A stretch of 64,000 nt of DNA from Aurantiacibacter marinus (GTDB lineage Bacteria; Pseudomonadota; Alphaproteobacteria; Sphingomonadales; Sphingomonadaceae), in contig NZ_LDCP01000001.1 in NCBI RefSeq assembly GCF_001021555.1, positions 62,001 through 126,000 of the forward strand, in the 5' to 3' direction. Shown here piece after piece: positions 1-7,966 of the stretch. Position numbers and translations under genes: made by a program. Numbering within the stretch: position 1 is the stretch's first letter; every line of letters begins with the position of its first letter. A model generated the notes under the pieces. The model worked only from the letters and a program-made list of their open reading frames with translations, did no database searches and was not told the origin of the DNA.

Positions 1-321
1 TCGCCGGAACGCTGGGTGCTGACCCGTCACAGTGCGCCGGATGGCTGGCGCGTGCTTGCCTCTCCTGCCGATGTCGGCGCGATGGGCGATGTCCGCTATC
101 TATTTGTGGAGGGCGGCGCAGGCGCTGCGGCGGCTTTTCTGGCGGAAGACCTCGTCGACCGCCTGCTAATCTACCGCGCGCCTATTGTGATTGGTGCAGG
201 CCGGCCCGGTATCGCCGATATCGGCCTTGACCGGTTGGCCAGTGCGCATGGCCGCTGGACGCTGGAAAGCCGGCGTCAATTCGGGCAGGACACACTCGAG
301 ATTTTCAACCGGGCACGCTAG
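1..321 (+). CDS. ribD: Riboflavin biosynthesis protein RibD, C-terminal part (cut by window edge)
   Basis: The first codon of the window is already in frame, so only the last 106 residues of the protein are visible. They match the end of the RibD reductase domain, with the LFVEGGAGAAAAFL stretch followed by DRLLIYRAPIVIGAG. RibD deaminates the pyrimidine intermediate from GTP cyclohydrolase II and then reduces its ribosyl side chain; only the reductase half is seen here. The stop is 23 bases before ribE, the next enzyme of the same pathway, which supports the call and suggests co-transcription. Confidence 0.88.
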   Translation, partial: SPERWVLTRHSAPDGWRVLASPADVGAMGDVRYLFVEGGAGAAAAFLAEDLVDRLLIYRAPIVIGAGRPGIADIGLDRLASAHGRWTLESRRQFGQDTLEIFNRAR

Positions 322-344
322 CGCGGAGACTGAGGGAGCACGCC

Positions 345-968
345 ATGTTTACAGGTATCGTCACCGCCATCGGCACGATCGAGCACGTGGAGCAACGCGG
401 CGATCTTCGCCTGCGTATTGCCTGCCCGTTCGACCCGGCGAATATTGCCATTGGTGCCAGCATTGCCTGTTCGGGCGTGTGCCTGACCGCGGTGGACAAA
501 GGCGGCACGGCGGGAGACGCGCATTTCACTGTCGATGTCTCGCAGGAGACAATATCGCGCACCGCCAGCCAGATGTGGCGCGAAGGTGCGCAGCTTAATC
601 TGGAACCGTCACTGCGCGTGGGCGACGAGATTGGCGGGCACATTGTCACCGGCCATGTCGATGCAGTTGGCAAGGTCGTCGATTGGCAGCCGGTCGGCGG
701 ATCGATGAGCGTTGTCATCGCTGCCCCGCCGAGTCTGGCGCCCTATATCGCGGAAAAAGGCTCCATCACGATTGATGGCGTATCACTTACCGTGAATGCC
801 ATTGAAGACCGGCCCGACGGCAGCGTTCATTTCAACCTCAATATCATCCCGCATACAGAAGAAGTCACTACTCTTGGCGAAATGCGCCAAGGCGGGGAGG
901 TCAATCTGGAGATCGATACGTTGGCCCGATACCTTCACCGGATGCAGATGCTTCGTAGCAGCAGCTAG
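345..968 (+). CDS. ribE: Riboflavin synthase alpha subunit
   Basis: This 207-residue protein begins MFTGIVTAIG, the hallmark of riboflavin synthase, which makes riboflavin from two molecules of 6,7-dimethyl-8-ribityllumazine. It has the expected two tandem lumazine-binding barrels, the second starting near residue 99 at GGHIVTGHVDAVG. Length is normal for the family. It follows ribD by 23 bases, so the two are probably one operon. Its stop codon overlaps the stop of the convergent acetyltransferase gene at a shared CTAG. Confidence 0.95.
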   Translation: MFTGIVTAIGTIEHVEQRGDLRLRIACPFDPANIAIGASIACSGVCLTAVDKGGTAGDAHFTVDVSQETISRTASQMWREGAQLNLEPSLRVGDEIGGHIVTGHVDAVGKVVDWQPVGGSMSVVIAAPPSLAPYIAEKGSITIDGVSLTVNAIEDRPDGSVHFNLNIIPHTEEVTTLGEMRQGGEVNLEIDTLARYLHRMQMLRSSS

Positions 969-1519
969 TCTGCGCCCAGCACGCGGTCAAAATCCTCGCG
1001 CATCAGCTCGTAATAGAGGTGCAGGATCTTGCCGGCACCCGGCACTTCAGCTTCCTCTATCCTGCCGGGGGAAATGCGCGCGCCGATCTTTTCTAGGGCG
1101 CGGCGGCTGCGCGCATTGTCTTCACCAACACGAAAGTCCACCCGCGCCAGACTGTGCAGCGCGTGGCCCACCATCAGCCGCTTTATTTCACGATTGGCAC
1201 CGGTGCCCCAGTACCGGCGCGCGAGAAAGGTCCAGCCGATTTCAACCGAGCCGCCGTCCGCGGGTCGATAAGCCTGAAAGCGCGATGATCCGATCACCTC
1301 GCCCGTCGCCTTATCGAGCGCAACTAAGGCGCCGCCATGCGCCAGCGCATCGTCGAAGAATGCGCGAAAGACCGGCTCCTGCCACCTGCCATGCATTGGA
1401 TGCATAGCCCAGATTTGCGGGTCGGATGCCACTGCGAAAAGTGCATCCCAATCCCCTTTCTCAAGCGGCCTGAGCTGGATGGTCTGCCCAGTCAGCACAG
1501 GCTGCCGATCGATCGTCAT
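965..1519 (-). CDS. GNAT family N-acetyltransferase (RimJ/RimL type)
   Basis: The protein is 184 residues long and has the GNAT fold signature. An N-terminal IQLRPLEKGDWDALF segment is followed by an acetyl-CoA pyrophosphate-binding region around RRYWGTGANREIK and a C-terminal NARSRRALEKIGA helix. These are typical of the RimJ/RimL-like branch, which acetylates protein N-termini or small molecules. The substrate cannot be read from sequence. It is convergent with ribE, and the two genes overlap by four bases at their stop codons. Confidence 0.85.
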   Translation of the reverse strand: MTIDRQPVLTGQTIQLRPLEKGDWDALFAVASDPQIWAMHPMHGRWQEPVFRAFFDDALAHGGALVALDKATGEVIGSSRFQAYRPADGGSVEIGWTFLARRYWGTGANREIKRLMVGHALHSLARVDFRVGEDNARSRRALEKIGARISPGRIEEAEVPGAGKILHLYYELMREDFDRVLGAD

Positions 1520-1528
1520 CCCGCGCAG

Positions 1529-1786
1529 TTAACCGAACAGACGGGCAAGCCAGCCACGTCCGCGCTTGCCCGGCTTGGTATGGCCGCTCATTTCAAACAG
1601 ATAATTGGCCAGCTGGGCAGCCTGATTACGGTCCAGCATATATAACCGCGAATCCACATCAGCTTCGGAGTGGGGTGGCGGCGTGCGGACGCTTTGCAGC
1701 CGCAGTGTCAGACGATCTCCTGATCGTGTCGACGTCCAGCCCACAAGGGCGCCGAAATCGTCACGAGACCGATCATCCACTGCCAT
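1529..1786 (-). CDS. Small conserved protein, tandem paralogue A
   Basis: I do not recognise a named family for this 85-residue protein. It is clearly a paralogue of the next gene upstream on the same strand: both carry GALVGWTSTR near the start, a LQSV..PPP..S motif, the stretch LxDRNQAxQLxNxLFEM, and a basic C-terminus ending in a WL+R+FG helix. No signal peptide or membrane segment is visible, so it is probably cytoplasmic or peripherally bound through the amphipathic tail. The ATG at 1786 was chosen because it aligns with the paralogue; an upstream in-frame start at 1849 would add an unconserved 21 residues. Confidence 0.65.
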   Translation of the reverse strand: MAVDDRSRDDFGALVGWTSTRSGDRLTLRLQSVRTPPPHSEADVDSRLYMLDRNQAAQLANYLFEMSGHTKPGKRGRGWLARLFG

Positions 1787-1867
1787 TCTCCCGTTGGTTG
1801 GCCTAGCGGCGATCATAGCGCATTTTACACTGCCACTCCAAACCATCACGCTTTTCGTGCGGGCGGA

Positions 1868-2119
1868 TCAGCCGAACATACGTTTCAGCCAGCTGCGATC
1901 ACGCTTTTCAGGTGGAGTGGTTTCGCCCATCTCGAACAGGAAATTGCCCAGCTGTGTAGCTTGATTGCGATCCATCAAATAAATCTGCGTCCGTATGTCG
2001 CCCTTCGAATACGGCGGTGGTTTAGAGACACTTTGCAGGTGGAGCGATATCCGGTTGCCAGTGCGGGTCGATGTCCAACCGACAAGCGCGCCATAGTCTT
2101 CATCCCGAGATTGCGTCAT
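1868..2119 (-). CDS. Small conserved protein, tandem paralogue B
   Basis: This 83-residue protein is the upstream copy of a tandem pair with the gene at 1529-1786. The two share the DxxGALVGWTSTR opening, the PPPxS turn, the LxDRNQAxQLxNFLFEM core and the W-L-x-R-x-F-G tail, at roughly half identity by eye. The ATG at 2119 is preceded by purine-rich sequence and starts the homologous region. Function is unknown. The conserved helix and basic amphipathic end could bind membrane or a partner, but that is only inference. Confidence 0.65.
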   Translation of the reverse strand: MTQSRDEDYGALVGWTSTRTGNRISLHLQSVSKPPPYSKGDIRTQIYLMDRNQATQLGNFLFEMGETTPPEKRDRSWLKRMFG

Positions 2120-2199
2120 TGCCCTACATCCCCCGTTATTTAACGGCACTTTAGGCAGTTTTACATTTCTGCGGCAATCTCGAAAACGCTGCTTGTCCC

Positions 2200-3375
2200 C
2201 TATCCGGTCACTTCTGCCAGCGCGGCAACGAATTTGTCGATGTTGTCGGTCGTCAGCCCGGCAACATTGATGCGGCCCGATCCGGCCATGTAGACCGCGT
2301 GATCGCTCCGCAATTGCTGCACCTGCTCCTTGCTGACGGGCAGCATGGCAAACATGCCCTTCTGCCTGCCAAGCGGCTCCAGATCGACGCCTCCGGCGGT
2401 GCCGGCAGCGCCCAGCTGCGCGCGAACCTGGCCGATGCGGATACGCATGCTTTCGAGTTCTTCCAGCCAGCTTGCGGTCAGGCCATCATCTTCAAGGACC
2501 ACACGCACTGCCGCGCCGCCGTGATCGGGCGGCATGGACCAATTGGCGCGCGCCAGCGCCGCTGCGTTGGAAATGGCCCGGGCAGTTGCGTCGCCATCAC
2601 CGGTGGCAACATAGAATGCCCCGACACGGTCACGATAAAGGCCAAAATTCTTGTCACAGCTGTAAGCGACCAGCACTTCTTCGACGCAGGTCATTACGGC
2701 GCGCAGGCCGTATGCATCCGCTTCCATCCCGTCACCAAGTCCCTGATAGGCCACGTCGATGACAGCCAAGGCGGGACTCGCAGCCAGAATGCCGGCGATC
2801 TCGTCCCACTCTGCATCAGTGTAATCAACACCGGTGGGGTTGTGGCAGCAACCATGCAGCAAGATCGCATCACCCGTGCCCGCAGACGCTAACGCGGCGC
2901 GCAGCGCGTCCATATTCGCGCTTCCATCAGGGTTTGCGTGGCTGAATCCAACGAGTTCAAGTTCCAGGTCGGATACGATCTGCGCATGGTTGGGCCAGCT
3001 TGGCGTCCCCATGATCACGCGGGTCACGCCCGCCTTTTTCGCCAGCGCCAGCGCCAGCCGAACAGCGCCCGTGCCGCCGGGTGTCTGCATCCCGTCCAGA
3101 CGACCGCCTTCCGGTGCAGCATTGCCGAACACATGCGGGATCAGCGCGCCCACAAAGCCCATGTCGCCTTCCGGCCCCAAATAGGCCTTGCTTGGCTGTT
3201 CCGCCACGAGCCGGGCTTCAGCCTGTTTTATGGCCGCAAACACTGGCGTCGCGCCATCGGCGGTTTTGTAAACGCCCACGCCAAGATCAATCTTGTCAGG
3301 CCGGTCATCGGCCTTGAAAAGTTTGATAAGCGCCAGCAGCGCATCGGGGGCTTGTTGTTCGAGTCGGTTCAGCAT
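2200..3375 (-). CDS. Aspartate/aromatic-amino-acid aminotransferase (class I, PLP)
   Basis: This 391-residue enzyme belongs to the AspC/TyrB branch of class I aminotransferases. Visible signatures are the KIDLGVGVYK N-terminus, the PGGTGAVRLA motif, the HGCCHNPTGVD cofactor-binding segment and SCDKNFGLYRDRVG, in which lysine 242 is the expected PLP Schiff-base residue. It should interconvert aspartate or aromatic amino acids with their keto acids. The start at 3375 (MLNRLEQQAPDALL) is the usual N-terminus of the family; a longer frame from 3411 adds an unconserved extension. Aspartate and aromatic specificity cannot be separated by eye. Confidence 0.9.
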   Translation of the reverse strand: MLNRLEQQAPDALLALIKLFKADDRPDKIDLGVGVYKTADGATPVFAAIKQAEARLVAEQPSKAYLGPEGDMGFVGALIPHVFGNAAPEGGRLDGMQTPGGTGAVRLALALAKKAGVTRVIMGTPSWPNHAQIVSDLELELVGFSHANPDGSANMDALRAALASAGTGDAILLHGCCHNPTGVDYTDAEWDEIAGILAASPALAVIDVAYQGLGDGMEADAYGLRAVMTCVEEVLVAYSCDKNFGLYRDRVGAFYVATGDGDATARAISNAAALARANWSMPPDHGGAAVRVVLEDDGLTASWLEELESMRIRIGQVRAQLGAAGTAGGVDLEPLGRQKGMFAMLPVSKEQVQQLRSDHAVYMAGSGRINVAGLTTDNIDKFVAALAEVTG

Positions 3376-3468
3376 GCCAGCGGCAATGCCTTCACGCCCT
3401 GCTGCGCGCAAGGTGGCAGAGGGCGCTTTTCCGCTTTCTCAAAAAATGGCCAGCTTGTCAGAACAGTG

Positions 3469-4308
3469 TCAGAAAGGCAGCCAGCGCTGGTTGCGGGAGA
3501 AGCGCAAATACCCCGCGTTCACACCAAGCCGCAGTCCGGCACCCACGCGGATCGGAATCATCACCACATCGCCCTTGCGAACATAGCTGGCATGGAATCC
3601 GCCTACGAAATAGGCCTGTCCTTCACCCGCCGGATAACGTTCGTACAGATCATCTGTGTCATAAAGATTGTAAATCAGAACGAAGGTGTTGCCGGCATTG
3701 GCACCTGCATCCAGGCCGATGGAGGGGCCCGTCCAATAGACTGGCATATTACCTTCGACGGCGTGGTACAGCGTGCCCGAACCATATCGAACACCCAGCA
3801 CAAACGCACCGCCGCCTTCACGCCCGACAATGTAGCCATTGGGTTCGCCCTGGTCGGACAGAATATTCTGGATCAGCCGCGCCAGACCTTCTGCACCTTG
3901 ACCGAATAATCCTTCTGCCGCACCGATCAGATCGTCTTGGGCATAGGTGGTTGGCCGCTCCGCCTCCCGTGGCACGGTATCCACGGTGGGGGATGTATTG
4001 GCGCTGGCATAGTCCGGCTGCTCCGGCGGCAAATCAAAAGCCGGGCGTGCGGTGTCGCTTTGATTAGGGTCGGTCTGATAGACATCGGGGCTTTCGTAGC
4101 GCGGGGTTGCCTCGCTCACGTCGTAGGCATCCTCGTACGCGGCTGCATCTGTAGAGCCGGGATTGTCCATCAGATCAGCGTCAATCACGCTATCGGGATC
4201 AACCGTCTGCATTTCTTGCGCGATTGCAGGCGCGTAACCCCAGATCAGCAGCGGCGCTGCCAGCGAAGCGGCGACTAGGCGGAAATTGCGGGCGAACTGT
4301 ATGCTCAT
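3469..4308 (-). CDS. DUF1134 / EipA-type envelope protein
   Basis: The protein is 279 residues with a signal peptide ending near PAIAQ (about residue 31), an acidic low-complexity middle (residues 40-130) and a C-terminal DUF1134 domain. That domain shows the GEPNGYIVGREGGGAFV, VYWTGPSIGLDAGANAG and GAGLRLGVNAGYLRFS stretches. The Brucella member EipA is a periplasmic protein needed for envelope integrity, so a periplasmic role is likely here. The start at 4308 has a good AAGGAC ribosome site; the frame open further upstream to 4464 has no matching sequence. Confidence 0.85.
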   Translation of the reverse strand: MSIQFARNFRLVAASLAAPLLIWGYAPAIAQEMQTVDPDSVIDADLMDNPGSTDAAAYEDAYDVSEATPRYESPDVYQTDPNQSDTARPAFDLPPEQPDYASANTSPTVDTVPREAERPTTYAQDDLIGAAEGLFGQGAEGLARLIQNILSDQGEPNGYIVGREGGGAFVLGVRYGSGTLYHAVEGNMPVYWTGPSIGLDAGANAGNTFVLIYNLYDTDDLYERYPAGEGQAYFVGGFHASYVRKGDVVMIPIRVGAGLRLGVNAGYLRFSRNQRWLPF

Positions 4309-4542
4309 GGACTTGTCCTTTTCACGGCACGGACGCCGATCGGATAAACTTCTGCGCCAACAAAAGAATCCCTTACGGCTGAAGCAGCAATGAATACGCG
4401 CCCAAGCGAATCCGTTTTGCGGTGAACCGAATCGATTGCGCGGCAGACTGCGCCATCGGCACAACCTAATTTCCTAAAGTGCTGCGCCCCCTTGAAGCGC
4501 GCTCAAGCCCTCGCTATAGCGCGCTTCCTGCCGCACAGGTCC

Positions 4543-4634
4543 GGAGACGTGGGTGAGTGGCTGAAACCAGTTCCCTGCTAAGGAACCATACCTTTTATAG
4601 GGTATCGAGGGTTCGAATCCCTCCGTCTCCTCCA
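4543..4634 (+). tRNA. tRNA-Ser (anticodon GCU)
   Basis: The 92-base element folds as a class II tRNA. The acceptor stem GGAGACG pairs with CGTCTCC, the anticodon stem GTTCC/GGAAC encloses loop CTGCTAA with anticodon GCT at 4577-4579, and a long variable arm (ATACC/GGTAT) precedes the T arm GAGGG-TTCGAAT-CCCTC. CCA is encoded at 4632-4634. The discriminator base at 4631 reads T, where serine tRNAs normally have G. Confidence 0.95.
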
Positions 4635-4637
4635 GTG

Positions 4638-4658
4638 GCTTCATCCAGAAGATGAAGC
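4638..4658 (+). terminator. Hairpin just after tRNA-Ser, possible terminator or processing site
   Basis: An 8-base-pair stem, GCTTCATC/GATGAAGC with a 5-base loop, begins four bases after the tRNA CCA end. There is no immediate T-run; a short T4 lies about 10 bases further on. It may end the tRNA transcript or mark processing, but termination is not certain. Confidence 0.35.
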
Positions 4659-4771
4659 TGCCGGCAAATTTTCCCATAGTTTTTGCGCCCTACGCCATTG
4701 GGCGGCATTGACCGCGCTGTTGCAATGCAGCACTGCTTGATTCGCTTGGTGGACGTTTTGGCGTCCGGCAT

Positions 4772-4986
4772 CTGCGCGGGAGAGCTCTCTGGCCGGTCCA
4801 ATTGGACGTGCCGGGGGCACCGAAGGAGCAACCGCCCCGGAAACTCTCAGGTCACAGGGACCGCGCAGCTGGTACAGGCGCTCTGGAAAGCGTGTTTCCC
4901 GCAAGGGGGCACCACCGAAGGAGTAAGGCGTTTGCACTTTGAAAAGGCGCGCCGGAATCTCTCAGGTCTCCAAGACAGAGGGGGCA
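4772..4986 (+). promoter_or_regulatory. Tandem glycine riboswitch (two aptamers) upstream of gcvT
   Basis: Two glycine aptamers lie in series. The first (about 4772-4868) is closed by a perfect P1 stem, CTGCGCGG/CCGCGCAG, and contains the conserved GGGAGAGC, GCACCGAAGGAGCAA and CCGGAAACTCTCAGG blocks. The second (about 4870-4986) repeats GCTCTGGAAAG, CACCGAAGGAGTAAGGC and CCGGAATCTCTCAGG and ends in ACAGAGGGGG. The element ends about 50 bases before gcvT. Tandem glycine riboswitches of this class usually turn on gcv expression when glycine is abundant; the ON direction here is inferred from that precedent. The second-aptamer boundary is approximate. Confidence 0.95.
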
Positions 4987-5037
4987 TGGTGTAAGGGCTC
5001 GATTTCCGAGCTTTGCCGAGCCATGCCGGAACTGTGA

Positions 5038-6180
5038 ATGAGCGATACCGAGACCGATTTCGAAGAGCAGCCGCCGGAGGCATTGCCGCTGGATGCATGG
5101 CACCGCGAACATGGCGCGCGCATGGTCCCGTTTGCGGGCTATGAAATGCCGATCCAGTATACCGGCGAGCATGGCGGCATCGTGGCCGAACACAATTGGA
5201 CGCGGCAATCTGCCAGCCTGTTCGATGTAAGCCACATGGGCCAGCTGTCCGTTTCCGGAGAGGGCGCAGCAAACCAGCTTGAAAAACTGCTGCCATCAGG
5301 CATCGCCAATCTTGCTGAAGGCAAGATGCGCTATTCATTGCTGTTGACCGAGGCTGGCGGCATTATCGATGATCTGATCGTCACCAACACCGGCGCGCAT
5401 CTGGCGCTGGTGGTGAACGGCGCATGCAAGTGGGATGATATCGCCCACCTTCGCGAACATCTCGATGATGATATTACGCTAACCCATTTCGATGATTTTG
5501 CCCTGCTTGCATTGCAAGGCCCCAAAGCGGTGGATGTGCTTGAGGGCATTGTGCCGGGGGTTAGCGAACTGTCCTTCATGACCGCTGGCCTGTTCAAATT
5601 TGGCGAGCAACATATTTGGGTGAGCCGCGCCGGTTACACCGGTGAGGACGGGTTCGAGATTTCCGTCCATTCCAACTACGTTCGCGCGCTGGCCGATGCG
5701 CTTGTGGCGGATGAACGGGTGCACCCAGCCGGGCTTGGTGCGCGCGATTCGCTACGTTTGGAGGCTGGCCTGCCGCTGTACGGCCATGATCTATCCGAAA
5801 ACACCGATCCGGTCAGCGCCGGTCTTGGCTTTGCGCTCAGCAAGGCGCGGCGCGAGGCAGGGGGTTATTTCGGCCATGCGGCATGTCTGGTCCGGCTGGA
5901 AGACGGCGGCTGTGCGCAGCACCGTGTCGGCCTTACGCTGGAAGGCCGACAGCCAGGGCGCGAAGGCGCGCAGATCTTCTCTGGCGATGCGCTGGTTGGC
6001 ATAGTCACCAGCGGCGGTTTTTCGCCCACACTTGGGCACCCCATCGCCATGGGCTTTGTCGAAACCGAATTTACCGCAGAGGGCACGAAACTGGACATCG
6101 AAGTGCGCGGCAAACGCTTGCCCGCCACCGTGACCGCCCTCCCCTTCGTCCCGCATCGTTACCATCGCAAAGGAGCCTGA
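5038..6180 (+). CDS. gcvT: Glycine cleavage system T protein (aminomethyltransferase)
   Basis: This 380-residue enzyme takes the aminomethyl group from lipoyl-GcvH and passes the one-carbon unit to tetrahydrofolate, releasing ammonia. It carries MPIQYTGEHGGIVAEHNWTR, then SLFDVSHMGQ, and later GYTGEDGFEI and LGARDSLRLEAGLPLYGHDL, all standard GcvT motifs. It is the first gene of gcvT-gcvH-gcvPA-gcvPB and lies directly under the tandem glycine riboswitch. The ATG at 5038 has only a weak ribosome site, which suits control by RNA folding upstream. Confidence 0.96.
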   Translation: MSDTETDFEEQPPEALPLDAWHREHGARMVPFAGYEMPIQYTGEHGGIVAEHNWTRQSASLFDVSHMGQLSVSGEGAANQLEKLLPSGIANLAEGKMRYSLLLTEAGGIIDDLIVTNTGAHLALVVNGACKWDDIAHLREHLDDDITLTHFDDFALLALQGPKAVDVLEGIVPGVSELSFMTAGLFKFGEQHIWVSRAGYTGEDGFEISVHSNYVRALADALVADERVHPAGLGARDSLRLEAGLPLYGHDLSENTDPVSAGLGFALSKARREAGGYFGHAACLVRLEDGGCAQHRVGLTLEGRQPGREGAQIFSGDALVGIVTSGGFSPTLGHPIAMGFVETEFTAEGTKLDIEVRGKRLPATVTALPFVPHRYHRKGA

Positions 6181-6183
6181 CCA

Positions 6184-6555
6184 TTGGCACGTTATTTTAC
6201 CGAAGAGCATGAATGGATCGAAGTGGACGGCGACACCGCCATTATCGGCATTACCGATTATGCGCAGGAACAGTTGGGCGATGTGGTGTTTGTGGAAGTC
6301 CCGCAGACCGGCACTGAATTCACCAAGGGCGCAGAAGCTGCCGTGGTGGAAAGCGTGAAAGCCGCAAGCGACGTTTACGCGCCAATTGCTGGCACCGTGA
6401 TCGAAGGCAATGCCGCGCTGGAAGGTGAACCTGAACTGGTGAACACCGCGCCAGAGGCCGAAGGCTGGTTCTTCAAGCTGACCATGTCCGACAAGGACGA
6501 TCTGGAAGGCCTGATGGACGCCAAGGCTTACAAGGCGTTCTGCGACAGTTTGTGA
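6184..6555 (+). CDS. gcvH: Glycine cleavage system H protein (lipoyl carrier)
   Basis: The 123-residue carrier protein shuttles the aminomethyl intermediate between the P, T and L proteins on a lipoyl arm. The lipoylation site is the lysine in [14 protein letters not shown]. The only sensible start is a TTG codon at 6184, preceded by a strong AAGGAG at the 3' end of gcvT; the encoded [11 protein letters not shown] is the normal GcvH N-terminus. It lies 3 bases after gcvT. Confidence 0.96.
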   Translation: MARYFTEEHEWIEVDGDTAIIGITDYAQEQLGDVVFVEVPQTGTEFTKGAEAAVVESVKAASDVYAPIAGTVIEGNAALEGEPELVNTAPEAEGWFFKLTMSDKDDLEGLMDAKAYKAFCDSL

Positions 6556-6604
6556 TCTGACCTGACTTCCCTTCTCCCATTACGAGAGGGGCCAAGGAGT
6601 TAAA

Positions 6605-7966
6605 ATGCGTTACCTCCCCCTGACCGATACCGACCGCACGGCCATGCTCGAAGCTGTAGGGGCGCCATCCATTGATGCGCTGTTTGCCGATGTGCCGTCC
6701 GATCTCTACCTGAACGGGCCAGTCGAAGGCCTGCCGCTCCACGCCACCGAAATGGCGGTCGAAAAGCACATGCGGCGGCTTTCCAAGAAGAACCTTGCAG
6801 CAGCGGATGCGCCGTTCTTCATTGGTGCCGGGGCTTACCGCCATCATGTACCGGCATCGGTCGATCATCTGATCCAGCGCGGCGAATTCCTCACTGCCTA
6901 CACGCCATACCAGCCGGAAATCGCGCAGGGCACGTTGCAGATGCTGTTCGAATTCCAGTCGCAGGTCGCGCGGCTGTATGGTTGCGCGGTGGCGAATGCG
7001 TCCATGTATGATGGCTCTACCGCATGCTGGGAAGCGGTTGCCATGGCGAGCCGCGTAACGCGCAAGAAGCGCGTTGTGCTGTCAGGCGCTTTGCACCCGC
7101 ATTACGCCGAAGTCGTGCGGACCATGGCGAAGTTTACCGAAGACGAAATTGCCGGTTCCGCCCCCAGTCTTACCGCTCTGCCGGATGATGACGGGCTGAT
7201 CACGCGCATCGATGACAATACCGCCAGCGTGGTGGTGCAATATCCCGATATTCTGGGCCGCATTCCCGATCTGCAAAAGATCGCCGACGCCGCCCACGCC
7301 AAGGGCGCGAAGCTGATCGTTGTGAATACCGAACCAGTGGCGCTCGGCGCGCTGGAGGCCCCAGGTAATCTGGGTGCAGATATCGTGGTTGGTGAAGGTC
7401 AGGCGCTGGGCGTCGGCCTGCAATTTGGCGGGCCGTATCTGGGCCTGTTCGCCATCACCGATCCAAAACTGGTGCGGCAGATGCCTGGCCGCCTGTGCGG
7501 AGAGACGGTGGACGCCGACGGCAAGCGCGGCTTCGTGCTGACACTTTCCACCCGCGAACAGCATATTCGCCGCGAAAAGGCGACGAGCAACATCTGCACC
7601 AACAGCGGCCTGTGCGCTCTTGCCTTCTCCATCCACATGACCTTGCTGGGCGCAAAGGGCATCACCGGCCTTGCCGCAGAAAACCACCGCCTCGCCTGCA
7701 TTGCAGCGGACCGTCTGGCAAAAGTGCCCGGCGTTACGGTTCTGAACGAGAACTTTTTCAACGAATTCACACTGATGCTGGATGTAGATGCGCGCCAGAT
7801 CGTCCGTGATCTGGCCGACAAGGGCGTGCTGGGCGGAGTCGGGCTTGGCAAGCTGTTCCCGGATATCGACGGGCTGAAAGGCGGCCTGCTGGTCACTGTG
7901 ACGGAGACCGCCAGCCTGGAGGATATCGAAACCCTTGCCACCACTCTTGAGGAGGTGCTGCCATGA
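6605..7966 (+). CDS. gcvPA: Glycine dehydrogenase (decarboxylating) subunit 1
   Basis: The 453-residue protein is the N-terminal half of the split P protein, which decarboxylates glycine with PLP. The MRYLPLTDTDR start and the YTPYQPEIAQGTLQ, ANASMYDGSTA and NICTNSGLCALA motifs are typical. An AAGGAG site lies just upstream of the ATG at 6605. Its end overlaps gcvPB by four bases (ATGA), which fits equal production of the two subunits. The lysine that binds PLP is in the partner, not here. Confidence 0.96.
   Translation: MRYLPLTDTDRTAMLEAVGAPSIDALFADVPSDLYLNGPVEGLPLHATEMAVEKHMRRLSKKNLAAADAPFFIGAGAYRHHVPASVDHLIQRGEFLTAYTPYQPEIAQGTLQMLFEFQSQVARLYGCAVANASMYDGSTACWEAVAMASRVTRKKRVVLSGALHPHYAEVVRTMAKFTEDEIAGSAPSLTALPDDDGLITRIDDNTASVVVQYPDILGRIPDLQKIADAAHAKGAKLIVVNTEPVALGALEAPGNLGADIVVGEGQALGVGLQFGGPYLGLFAITDPKLVRQMPGRLCGETVDADGKRGFVLTLSTREQHIRREKATSNICTNSGLCALAFSIHMTLLGAKGITGLAAENHRLACIAADRLAKVPGVTVLNENFFNEFTLMLDVDARQIVRDLADKGVLGGVGLGKLFPDIDGLKGGLLVTVTETASLEDIETLATTLEEVLP

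Noticed and set aside
4474-4937. Minus-strand frames across tRNA-Ser and the glycine riboswitch
   Set aside because: They are antisense to structured RNA and have no conserved protein character.
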